64,000 nucleotides of DNA from Plenodomus lindquistii (Eukaryota; Ascomycota; Dothideomycetes; Pleosporales; Leptosphaeriaceae), in NCBI GenBank assembly GCA_025504975.1, contig JANUWI010000001.1, forward strand, positions 2,852,001 to 2,916,000, in the 5' to 3' direction. A model generated the notes under the pieces. That model saw only the letters and a program-made list of their open reading frames with translations. It searched no databases and was not told the origin of the DNA. Positions 23,021 to 31,105 of this stretch are shown one piece after another; positions within the stretch are counted from its first letter, which is position 1; every line of letters starts with the position of its first letter. A program made the translations under genes and the position numbers.

Positions 23021-23075
23021 GTAATAGTCTTTGTAATAGTCTTTGTAATAGTCTTTGTAATAGTCTTTGTAATAG
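23021..23075. repeat. Iteron array GTAATAG x5, exact 12-bp period, behind the transposase gene
   Basis: GTAATAG at 23021, 23033, 23045, 23057 and 23069, separated by TCTTT; one degenerate copy follows near 23079. It starts 4 bp after the transposase stop codon, so it lies in its 3' UTR. It is the largest cluster of the element-wide motif. Confidence 0.9.
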
Positions 23076-23201
23076 TCGCTAATAGTCCTCGATATAGTAA
23101 AGCCTAAAGTCAATCTTTCTCTAGCGGCCACAAAGGCTATAAAGTCTGATTCACAATCCTATTGTTATAGTTTCTTTCTCTCTTTATCATTTTCTCTTAC
23201 T

Positions 23202-24497
23202 ATGGCTTCACTACCACCACCATGGGGACCCTTCTGTTCGAAGAAAGGCGTCCTACACGATCAAATCAACATTATGATTGGGTGGTTTTGTCCCTTCTGT
23301 GGCGCTATGAACACTGGTACGCAGCCTGGTAGTGTCCCCCCTACTATCGAACTTGATGGGGAAGACCAGCCTTCTCAGCCTGTACCAAAACCTTCATCGA
23401 ACCGGTCAATTATTACAACGGTATCCCAGCTACAACCAGGCCGTAGTGAGGACGCGCTAGCGCCTCTCAAAGATGCAGCTACTCGGGCGCAATATAAAAA
23501 CATGGCAGCGTTGAAACGAACCGAGTCTATTGACGGTCGTCCGTCTGGACAAATTCGGAGTGCTGTAAAAGCCGACCGGGCAAGAACAGTTGCGACAAAG
23601 ATTGCTTTTGATGTGAGCTTTGTTCACGTTATCTGGATCAATAACACATTTGATCGGTACCATAATATCAGTGGTAGGTGTCCCCTTGTAATAGCTGTTG
23701 TAATAGTCCTAACTTGCGTTGTAGGTGGGGATGTTGGTATTATTGTCCCTGGCAGTGCCAAATTCGAGAATCTAGACGACTTTGTAGACCGATTCATCGT
23801 TAACGAAATCGAACCGATCCGACTACGCAGTGTTGCTGGATACGAACGAACGTACGCGATCAAGATGGGTACCTTACCACAGCTTTTCCCCAGGAGCGCA
23901 CATACTCTTACAACAATGCAAGACTTGCTTGAGAAGGTTCCGTGGAAAGAGACAGGGACTACCCGGAAGTTTGTTGTGTGCTTTAATGAGTATCAGGAGG
24001 AGAACAACGATGAGCCGCTGTTGACGCCAACTCCAGTAACAAAACGAGTAAAGAGTCCTAGCAAAAGCCCAGTGAAAAGGGCAACAGGGAAGAAGATTAA
24101 AGTAGAGCCACTGGATTTCGTAATTAAGAAGGAAAAGCCGTCGTCTATAACGCCTAAAACTGCTGAGAAGTCAACTAAGGCGTCTGCTAGTGGACCGTTG
24201 GCTGGTTCATCTACCACTCTTGCATCACGCACTCGAACACCTTCTCGGAAGCGTGGTAGATCACAGATTGCACGATCAGAATCACCACTGGATGTCACTA
24301 CACCACAAGCCCCAATTCCACGCGAGTTACACGACGACCTTGACGACTGGGATGACATCGAGACACTGGACCTAACCAATATAGCGAGTGATGGTCTGGA
24401 CGACCTATCGCCGGTCAAGGATGCGCTCCCATCCTATAGCTTGCGCTACCCCCGGAGGGCAGGTGGGGTTGAAGACGTCCAACCACGCAAAAAATAG
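23202..24497 (+). CDS. Transposon-borne orphan protein, CxxC and basic/SUMO-like C-terminal region
   Basis: Two exons, 23202..23673 and 23725..24497; the 51-bp intron (GTAGGT...TTGTAG) holds an iteron pair and is a multiple of three without stop, so retention would add 17 residues. The spliced protein has 414 residues. The N-terminus has WFCPFCGAMN, a possible half zinc-binding site (a Cys lies earlier at GPFCSKKG). The middle (about 120-260) appears folded: SFVHVIWINNTFDRYHN, FENLDDFVDRFIVNEIEPIR, KFVVCFNEYQEE. From about 265 it is disordered and basic (KRVKSPSKSPVKRATGKKIK, then VEPLDF, a possible sumoylation context), ending in an acidic stretch (DDLDDWDDIETLDL). A nuclear DNA- or chromatin-binding helper is plausible but only inferred. 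Family not recognised. Confidence 0.75.
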   Translation: MASLPPPWGPFCSKKGVLHDQINIMIGWFCPFCGAMNTGTQPGSVPPTIELDGEDQPSQPVPKPSSNRSIITTVSQLQPGRSEDALAPLKDAATRAQYKNMAALKRTESIDGRPSGQIRSAVKADRARTVATKIAFDVSFVHVIWINNTFDRYHNISGRCPLVIAVVIVLTCVVGGDVGIIVPGSAKFENLDDFVDRFIVNEIEPIRLRSVAGYERTYAIKMGTLPQLFPRSAHTLTTMQDLLEKVPWKETGTTRKFVVCFNEYQEENNDEPLLTPTPVTKRVKSPSKSPVKRATGKKIKVEPLDFVIKKEKPSSITPKTAEKSTKASASGPLAGSSTTLASRTRTPSRKRGRSQIARSESPLDVTTPQAPIPRELHDDLDDWDDIETLDLTNIASDGLDDLSPVKDALPSYSLRYPRRAGGVEDVQPRKK

Positions 24498-24520
24498 TAA
24501 TAGTCGATGTAATAGTCTTT

Positions 24521-25074
24521 TTATTGTAGTGTTTTGAATTCCATATCTTTAAACCTTGATATATCCACATCCCAGTCTTGCGAAGCACCTAGTTTTGACT
24601 CTGGATCAAACGCGTTGTATTGCCTCCTTGTAATACCCTCTCTTAATAGTACAGTATTCAACGAAGGCCACGGGCCTGTGGGTGCGACGGTTCGTGCTTT
24701 CTGGGTCCAGTGAATTCCCAAGTGCAGCCTGTAAAGTGTAAGTTTTAAGCATAATACATGTATATAGTGATAGATTACATAGATAGTATAGAGTGCTGCC
24801 GGCTTACACGTGTGATTTCTTTATGCGCAAGACTCTGGTTGGCTTCACTTAAGTTTTCTAGCTCTGCCTTTTTACGCAACAGAAGAGCAGTCTTTGCCCT
24901 ACTAATGTAGGTATTATTCGCAGATCGTGCTCTTGCAATAGCTAGCTTGTGCCCCTCTAATGCTAGAAGTCTGTCCCTGTACCGATTGTTCTTCTGCGTG
25001 TATTTATTCGTTGATTTCCGCGTTCTTGGTGTATGCGTGGTAGGTGGAGGCGACGTAGAAAAGGACGATAGCAT
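24521..25074 (-). CDS. Transposon-borne small orphan protein with coiled-coil segment
   Basis: Two exons on the minus strand, 25074..24779 and 24728..24521, with a 50-bp intron (GTAATC...TTTACAG), the size of the other introns in this element; 167 residues. An alternative donor (GTAAGC at 24807) gives a 79-bp intron and a shorter, 129-residue product in another frame. The N-terminus is Ser/Thr/Pro-rich and basic, followed by a helix-forming segment (LLALEGHKLAIARARSANN, then ALLLRKKAELENLSEANQSL). The C-terminus reads LGIHWTQKARTVAPTGPW and DWDVDISRFKDMEF. The HWTQKA phrase resembles SHWAQKI in the neighbouring 429-residue protein, perhaps a shared partner-binding or ancestral motif. No family recognised. 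Confidence 0.6.
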
Positions 25075-25286
25075 GCTAGGAAGTAGTGTCTGTAATATAT
25101 ATAACTAAAGTCTAGGTGTAGAATCGCATTAATATGTATATTGTAGCGTATAAAGCGTCTCTTTGCATAGGTGTAAGGTTTTTCGAGTTTTACTTAGCGC
25201 ACAGACACTAAAGTGTTTATTACATAAGCATTTAGAATTCTTTCTGAATATTGTATACACAAAACAGTTCAGATATACTGTAATAG

Positions 25287-26834
25287 TCATTGTAATAGTC
25301 CATGCAACCCTAGACGCTCTATGCTATAGGCCCTATTGTGCACGAATAGTAGATGCCTACATACACAACTGCAGACCGCATTACCCCAAAGTATGCCTTC
25401 TAAGCCCCTAGCCCCTTGCAGCTTCACTACACCCCATCCATAAACATACCTATCTTTTCTTCGCTTGGAGGGTTACGGGTGTGGCTAACAATGGCATGAA
25501 TAAATTCTGAGCCAGACATAGCATCAAACCTCTCCAGTGGGAACATCTTGGCTTGGCTAGCAGATAGTAAGTAATAGTCATGTAATAGTACTAATTAGAG
25601 CTTACCGGGGATCTGAGATGGTGCAGTTGCTATATGGATGAGGGAGAGGTGCTGGGTGTCCATCAACAGCAAGTGGAATCTTGGATGCCGTGTACTTGCC
25701 CCCCATCTGGCATTTGAAGAACGCTGCCATGATAATACGCTCTGGCTTGTTGAAAAGACACCAGAAGGGCATTACAGGTAACTCAGAGTGGGCCTCTAGA
25801 GAAACAGAGCGCTGTAGCTTTTTGCCTGGGACCGGTGAATGCTCATATGCCAAACGAAGAAGAGTTGACTAAATACAAGTTAGGTAAAAGTAAAATAAAG
25901 ATATTGTAAATAGGAATATAGCCTTACCTTGTCGTGGGCTCGCAGATCTGCTACCTGCTTCTTGACAATGTCCCACGTCCCTGGAATGAGCCGGTTGATC
26001 ATGAACTGTATATAGATAAGTACTTGTAATAGCCAGTGTAATAGGTAATATAATACCTTAAGCTGCCTCTGGCTTAGACGTCGCACAAAAGCATTGTACG
26101 AGTGCTTTCGCAGGAACTCCATCTTCTCACCAACTGAGACGATCGCACGCTCCCAGAAGACTTGTATCTTGAACCAGACATGCGACGTAGACAAAGCTAA
26201 CGTAGTCTGTACCGTGTCTTCGTGATCAAAGGCAGTGAGATCCGGTAAGAAAAGGTCAATTTCGTCGTCCTCGGCGCTAGGTTCCACGATCTGAAGCTGC
26301 TCAAATTTCTCATGGACTTCAATTTCGGGCAACGGTTGTGTAATAGTCGACGTAATAGTTATAAAGGCGTCAGTAGGTGGCGTAAACTTGTCGCCTAGAG
26401 GGTAAATAGTGGACTGGGCGGTTATGAACGAGTTGCGGTGTTGAACAGGCTCAGAGGGGTAGTCACGGCTGATTTTCTGGGCCCAGTGACTATTTGATTC
26501 CCACCTATTTATAAGTTAGAGCTATTACTTGTACTATTACAAGAAAGACTTACTGATTGCAGACGAGTGCATTCTTGGCCTGGGCACGGAGGGTTTCCCA
26601 TACACTCTGACGGTCTGCTTCAGTACACTCACTGAGGAGTTGCTGCGCTGCCGGGTTAAACTTGTCTTTCCAGAAGCGCGAGTAGGCGGTCTGGAAAGCA
26701 GCTTTGCCCTTGTGCACTGCAAGTGGGTAGCCCTGGAGAGAATCGCGGCGTGCTATGTTCTTGACTGTGTTGGCGTTACTCGAATACTCGTGGTTGAGCT
26801 TGCGCTTCTTGCGTTCAGGCGTTGCGGGCGCCAT
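25287..26834 (-). CDS. Transposon-borne six-exon orphan protein (429 aa), probably nuclear
   Basis: Exons on the minus strand: 26834..26554, 26504..26057, 26005..25928, 25868..25606, 25556..25450 and 25399..25287. The introns are 49, 51, 59, 49 and 50 bp, all GT-AG with matching phases. The start MAPATPERKKRKLNHEY contains a nuclear-import-like basic cluster. Following parts: a helical region with AFQTAYSRFWKDKFNPAAQQ; a linker in which the iteron itself encodes TITSTIT; an acidic stretch (PSAEDDEIDLFLPDL); and a folded-looking half (VWFKIQVFWERAIVSVGEKM, FMINRLIPGTWDIVKKQVAD, MPFWCLFNKPERIIMAAFF). The last exon is cysteine-rich (AVCSCVCRH) and less certain; the protein might end earlier. No domain is recognised. 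It is transcribed away from the histone gene from a shared 0.7-kb region, which suggests co-regulation. Confidence 0.7.
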
Positions 26835-26938
26835 AATTACGATACGCGGCGCAAAAGTGAAAGTATAGAGAAAGTTGTAGGTTGTAGAGAGTCAAAAGTT
26901 CAAAAGTCAAAAGATTTTACAGTACTAACAGATTGACG

Positions 26939-26946
26939 TGACGTCA
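26939..26946. promoter_or_regulatory. CRE-like bZIP site TGACGTCA
   Basis: A perfect palindromic octamer 105 bp upstream of the ATG of the minus-strand orphan gene. Fungal bZIP (Atf1/CREB-like) factors bind this sequence. Use here is inferred. Confidence 0.45.
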
Positions 26947-27157
26947 CAGGCAAACGCAGTGCGGCGGTGAGCAAGTCTGTGGCTGAAGTGAAGGTACGCG
27001 TCGCACGCAAGTAAAGACCCATTTCTGGATCAAATTTGCATCTTAATTCCAAAATGGCCATCAGATTATTACACAGACTATTACTTTATGCTCTATTGCT
27101 TGATCAATAACCAAGTTCACAATATTCAACTCTTCTAATAAAAGGGCTACGTTTTTG

Positions 27158-27210
27158 CTATGAACCATTCCTTAACCGACTCGACGAGCTGGTTAAGAAA
27201 TGGTTCATAG
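27158..27210. repeat. 53-bp near-perfect palindrome
   Basis: Arms of about 26 bp: CTATGAACCATTCCTTAACC on the left against GGTTAAGAAATGGTTCATAG on the right, centred on about 27184 (cgactcgacgagct) with very few mismatches and almost no loop. An iteron pair follows directly. It could be a dimer-binding operator or form a cruciform. Confidence 0.85.
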
Positions 27211-27540
27211 ACTATTACACTAACCATTACTTCTCTACTTACGCAGGTATGTATTCACAGAGTACCTTCACTTTGACCGCCAGTGCCCAAACTCACGTTC
27301 ACCGCCAGTGCCCAGCACCACCTTCACTTACACCTTCACCAAACTTTGGGCGTATAGTAACATGACTTCTGCCTCCTTTCCTCCATCCCTCCTCTACCCC
27401 AACTCTTTCTTCTTACTTATTGCCGTAACGCTGCCCCTACGCTCTTCTGTTGGCCCTATCCACTTTCCCGACTGCTGCACGCCGTATCTAGTAGCTGCGC
27501 GCTCTGGCAACCACCCCAAGTCTAGCGCATTACCACGGTC

Positions 27541-29121
27541 ATGGAGCCTAGCGCCCAAGAGGTCAACCAGGAGGTAGGAGTACGTCTGTAATAGTTTCAG
27601 TAATAGCCTGCTAATATATATTATAGACTCACCTAGGAGCGCCAAATAACCCTGACACCATGGACTTGGACCCACCACCACTGCTGTCTCCAGAGACTGT
27701 TCCGCTGGAGGATAGTCTTGGCCCAGAAACTCAGCTTCTCTCTGAGCAACTCCTCCAAGCTTCTATTAATGCTCCGGGTGATGGTGCGACGGATGATGGT
27801 GCGACGGAAGATGGGCAATATGAGTTGGACTCTGCAGCCGAGAAACTACAAGAAGAGATGGAGAAAGAGAAGGAGAAGGAGAAGGAGGATGAGGATGAGG
27901 GGGATGAGGAGGAGGAGGAGGATGAGGGGGACGAGATGGACTTAGACAAGACGGAAAAACCCACACGAGTGGTAAGTATAACATCTATTGTAATAGTACC
28001 TGTAATAGTTTACTAATTTGACACAGCCAAGGGTAAAAGTGCACAAACCAGTGCTGCAGCCGCCAACCAGCCCCCAGCCCCAGGAGCCGCCAACTAGCCC
28101 CCAGGAGCCGCCAACCAGCCCCCAGGAGCCGGCAGTGCCACGAACAATCCGCCAAGAGATACAGGCAAAGAATTCTCCAGCGTACGCGGCAGCGGAAAAG
28201 GCTCAAAAGAGGAAAGATGCTGCTGCAAAAACACGGGCAGAGAAGAAGGCCAAGGAGGACCAGAGGAATCGACAGCTAGCTCAAGCTAGAAGGCAAAAAG
28301 CTGCAAAGCTACTTAGTGGTAAAGATGGTAAGACATGTAATAGCCTGTGTAATAGCCTTAACTAACAGATAATAGTTGCTGGCCCTGCTAATGGCGAATC
28401 TCGCCCTGCACCCCCAGAGGATGACGAATCTCGCCCTGCACCCCCAGAGGATGCTGAATCTCGCCCTGCATCCCCAAACCCCCCTCCAAGTCCGCCAGCT
28501 GAGCCAAAAAAGACCCGGAAAAATAGGGCTGTTCCTACTAGGGGTGGACGTGGTGGTGGACGTGGTGGTGGACGTGGTGGACGTGGTGGTGGACGTGGTG
28601 GACGTGCTGCTTCTTCAAAAAAGTCCAAAAAGCCCAAAGCGTCCGCTAATGGAAATAAGGAAAAGAAGCCCTACCGATACAAGTCAGGCAGTAAGTTCTC
28701 ACTCTACAATTATATAAGCCTAGACTAATACACATGTAATAGCCGTTGCACTACGCGAAATCCGGAGGTATCAGAAATCTACGGAATTGCTGATACTCAA
28801 AACCCCATTCATGCGACTAGTCAGGGAGATTACCCAAGACTGTAGTAAGGCGGGTGAAACCTACCGCTTCTCGCCTGATGCTTTTGGTGCTCTACAAGAG
28901 GCTGTAGAGGATATGCTAGTCTCGATGATGGAGGGTAAGTAATAATGCGTTGTAATAGTTATTGTAATAGGCTAACTTAACATGTAGCTACCCAATTATG
29001 CGCAATCCACGCAAAGAGGGTCACGATACAAAAAAAGGACATGGAGCTGGCAATGCGCGTTACAAAGATATTGGCACCATTTGCGAACACGTTCGGGCCA
29101 GCGCTGAACAGGTCTTGTTAG
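27541..29121 (+). CDS. Transposon-encoded histone H3-like protein with long atypical N-terminal tail
   Basis: Six exons: 27541..27573, 27627..27971, 28027..28327, 28376..28690, 28743..28934, 28988..29121; introns of 53, 55, 48, 52 and 53 bp, each with GTAATAG iterons or a TAATAG/TGTAG acceptor; 439 residues. The last 108 residues are a histone H3 fold. The alpha-N and alpha-1 region TVALREIRRYQKSTELLI equals canonical H3, followed by LKTPFMRLVREITQD (alpha 1), ALQEAVEDMLV (alpha 2), LCAIHAKRVTIQKKDMELAM (loop 2, alpha 3) and a 15-residue C-terminal extension. Loop 1 (CSKAGETYRF) is about three residues longer than in H3, as in centromeric H3. The tail (about 330 residues) has an acidic KEKE/DEDE block (80-120), PTSPQEP repeats, a basic helix, three ESRPAPPED-type repeats (234-260) and an RGG box (about 277-305); it lacks the ARTKQ and ARKS contexts of normal H3. 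Expected to pair with host H4. Confidence 0.92.
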
Positions 29122-29164
29122 GGGGTTCTAGATATGGTTGCGGACAGCGGGTGTGATTACTGCA

Positions 29165-29213
29165 GGTGGTAGGTTTTTCCCCACCCTCGTGATGGGGGGT
29201 TTTTACTACCACC
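29165..29213. terminator. Stem-loop behind the histone H3-like gene
   Basis: GGTGGTAG pairs with CTACCACC, and inner CCCC with GGGG, 43 bp after the stop codon. It may shape the 3' end of the transcript. It does not match the conserved animal histone 3' stem-loop. Confidence 0.4.
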
Positions 29214-29278
29214 ACAAACTGGAGTTTAGGGACTAGTAGCTATACGTAGCTCTAATAGCATATATAAGTGCATTTACA

Positions 29279-29297
29279 CTATTACAGTAACTATTAC
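29279..29297. repeat. Right-end iteron pair CTATTAC, 12-bp spacing
   Basis: CTATTAC at 29279 and 29291, about 50 bp inside the right TIR, in the same orientation as the triplet near the left end. Confidence 0.85.
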
Positions 29298-29347
29298 ATT
29301 GTCTTAATAACCAGTGTGGGCATCTTGTTGTTGGTGTTCCGGGTTTC

Positions 29348-29417
29348 GGCGATTTTGATTTTCGGATTTTGATTTTCCGATTTTGGTTTTGAGCGAGATG
29401 AGGCTCCTCGTCACCCG
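29348..29417 (-). repeat. Right terminal inverted repeat, 70 bp
   Basis: Exact reverse complement of the left repeat; ends GAGGCTCCTCGTCACCCG. Confidence 0.97.
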
Positions 29418-31105
29418 GTAAGTTGGCGGGGCTGGCGGGGTTGTGTGTTTGTGCCAAGCGAAGGACACTGGCTCCAGAGCAACACTACTTCTTCTGACAA
29501 TCACAGCCGCACATGGTCAATTATGTGGCATGTGCCCTTGAGCAAGCTTATGGAGGTCCGCGGAATGGCACTCGATGGCGTGGAAGCAAGTGGTGATGTG
29601 CGTTAGGCCTTCGGCGCATGGCGTCACTGTGCCTGTCCCTGTGTTGCATATCGTTGCTCCTTGCTCTAGACAACTCGAGAGCAGGTGCTGTCGGGAAGCT
29701 CAATCGCGTGAAGGCTTGAATCACTGACAGGTCAGGAGATGCAGCCGACGTAAGTACAGTCCGGATCGGATGAGCCAGTTCAGCTTCGACGAAGGCGGAC
29801 GGGCCGTTGGCGACAGCAGGCAGATCATCTCGCTCCACGCTTCTCAGACTCGGCGGTCCTTATTTCAAAGAAGACACGAGGTTGGAGGAAGCAGCCTTGC
29901 ACTACTACACGAATGTATACTCTCGGATACGTGGAGTACGCTATCGATTCCCATCAAGATACGACACAAAGAAGAAACCAGAAAGTAGGTGCTAGAGTAT
30001 GCCGCTGCTGCTGGAATGCACGGAAAAACGGCATGGGCGCGATGAATCACTTTCATATGAAGCTTGTAGTTGGTCTGACACCTCGTGTCTCACTGCCGCG
30101 GTACATCCTTTTCCGTACATTGGTCGAAGTCAGAAGCTCATTACTATGTAGATTGGCAGTGATGATCTTTCGATCCACTGGGGAAGTGCGAAGGCAAAAT
30201 CGTGGATACCCCGCATTGTTCCTAGTGCCGGCACTAGCTGTATCTGCAGTGGGTACCCCTGAATGGCAATAAGCCCGTTTACTAGAGAACGGGACCAATG
30301 GCTTGTGTACATGGCGCGCGCAACGATATCCGAGTTCGGTTGTCACGCACTACTTTTCTTCCGCGTGGGAAAATAGATTCTGCAAGAGATGGGCACGTGG
30401 TCGAGCAGCTCTCTTCGTACCTCATGGTCACTGGTATGTGCGTTCGCAATGCGCCTTCACGACAAGGAACACCATGACCGTCATCACGGCGTCAAAGAGA
30501 GCGTTACCATAGGTAGGTATGATCACATAACATCCTTCCACCATACATGGCCTGCCTCGATCGGTTAGGTCCTGTCTCTGACTTGTCCGGTAGACCACTC
30601 ACGACGATTGACCAAGATCTCACGGACTATACTGTGTACACTACCCGGCCCCACTCGGTCATGCACGCGCCCAACTCAGACTAATCATAGCTTGATCATG
30701 TGCTCTTCGCCAGCCTACCACTGGCTGCTCAAACGCCGAGGCTGGTCTGCTATAGGTCAAGAGCTGTCTCTCCTGTAAGTGATTTGGGAAATGCAGGACT
30801 AAGAACAGCTCAGCAGCCTCGAAGAGTATAGATCATCACCTCCAGATTGAGGGGAAACTTACTTGAACATGGATTGCATCGGCGACCACGGCAACCATTT
30901 TGGGCCTTCGGTAGGAAAGTGAATTTCGCGGGGAAGGACTGGGTTCTGATTTGTAACAACAACGCGACTCTGAGCATAAGTATTTCGGGTTGTACGGCGT
31001 TCACGAAGTAGCTGCCAGGTTTTCCAACCTCAGCCCATTACAACCGAGAAAGGCTTACTCCCGGCAGTCTGTCCCGCAACAAAAGTTAGATACCGGACGC
31101 CCATC
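29418..31105. other. Intergenic stretch right of the transposon, no supported gene
   Basis: Short frames only, of random composition. Its left border is the former upstream neighbour sequence of the helicase gene before the transposon inserted; the right part is the promoter of the carboxylesterase. Confidence 0.4.

Larger units (their letters stand above)
26835..27540. promoter_or_regulatory. Bidirectional promoter region of the orphan (-) and histone H3-like (+) genes
   Basis: A 706-bp gene-free stretch between two divergent start codons. It contains a perfect CRE-like octamer (26939-26946), a 53-bp near-palindrome (27158-27210), iteron pairs at 27067/27079 (first copy imperfect) and 27212/27224 (second copy imperfect), a direct repeat of CACCGCCAGTGCCCA type near 27278-27315 and a pyrimidine-rich tract before the histone start. 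Confidence 0.6.
21064..29417 (+). mobile_element. Complete 8.35-kb TIR DNA transposon carrying transposase, histone H3-like gene and three orphan genes
   Basis: Perfect 70-bp terminal inverted repeats (21064-21133 and 29348-29417) enclose five spliced genes: transposase (+), 414-aa orphan (+), 167-aa orphan (-), 429-aa orphan (-) and histone H3-like (+). A 12-bp-spaced heptamer repeat runs through the whole element and is not seen as such pairs in the GC-balanced flanks. All reading frames are open and the TIRs are identical, so the copy looks recent and un-RIPped. The flanks do not abut as a perfect duplication; AGTTGG occurs 1 bp outside the left end (21057-21062) and 3 bp outside the right end (29421-29426) and may be a 6-bp target duplication with filler. 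The transposase is of integrase-core type. It is not a Starship (no tyrosine recombinase). Confidence 0.9.

Noticed and set aside
23021..23075. CRISPR array
   Set aside because: The unit is a 12-bp tandem iteron in a fungal transposon; no repeat-spacer structure and no cas genes.
27308..27577. 89-codon plus-strand frame before the H3-like gene
   Set aside because: In a different frame from the H3-like exons, low-complexity pyrimidine-rich leader; the exon from 27541 joins the gene cleanly instead.
28743..29121. Calling the H3-like protein a genuine centromeric H3 (CENP-A)
   Set aside because: Loop 1 is longer, but the alpha-N region is that of ordinary H3 and the gene is on a transposon; phylogeny is needed.
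21064..29417. Starship-type giant element
   Set aside because: No DUF3435 tyrosine recombinase; 70-bp TIRs and a DDE integrase-core transposase show a cut-and-paste type element.
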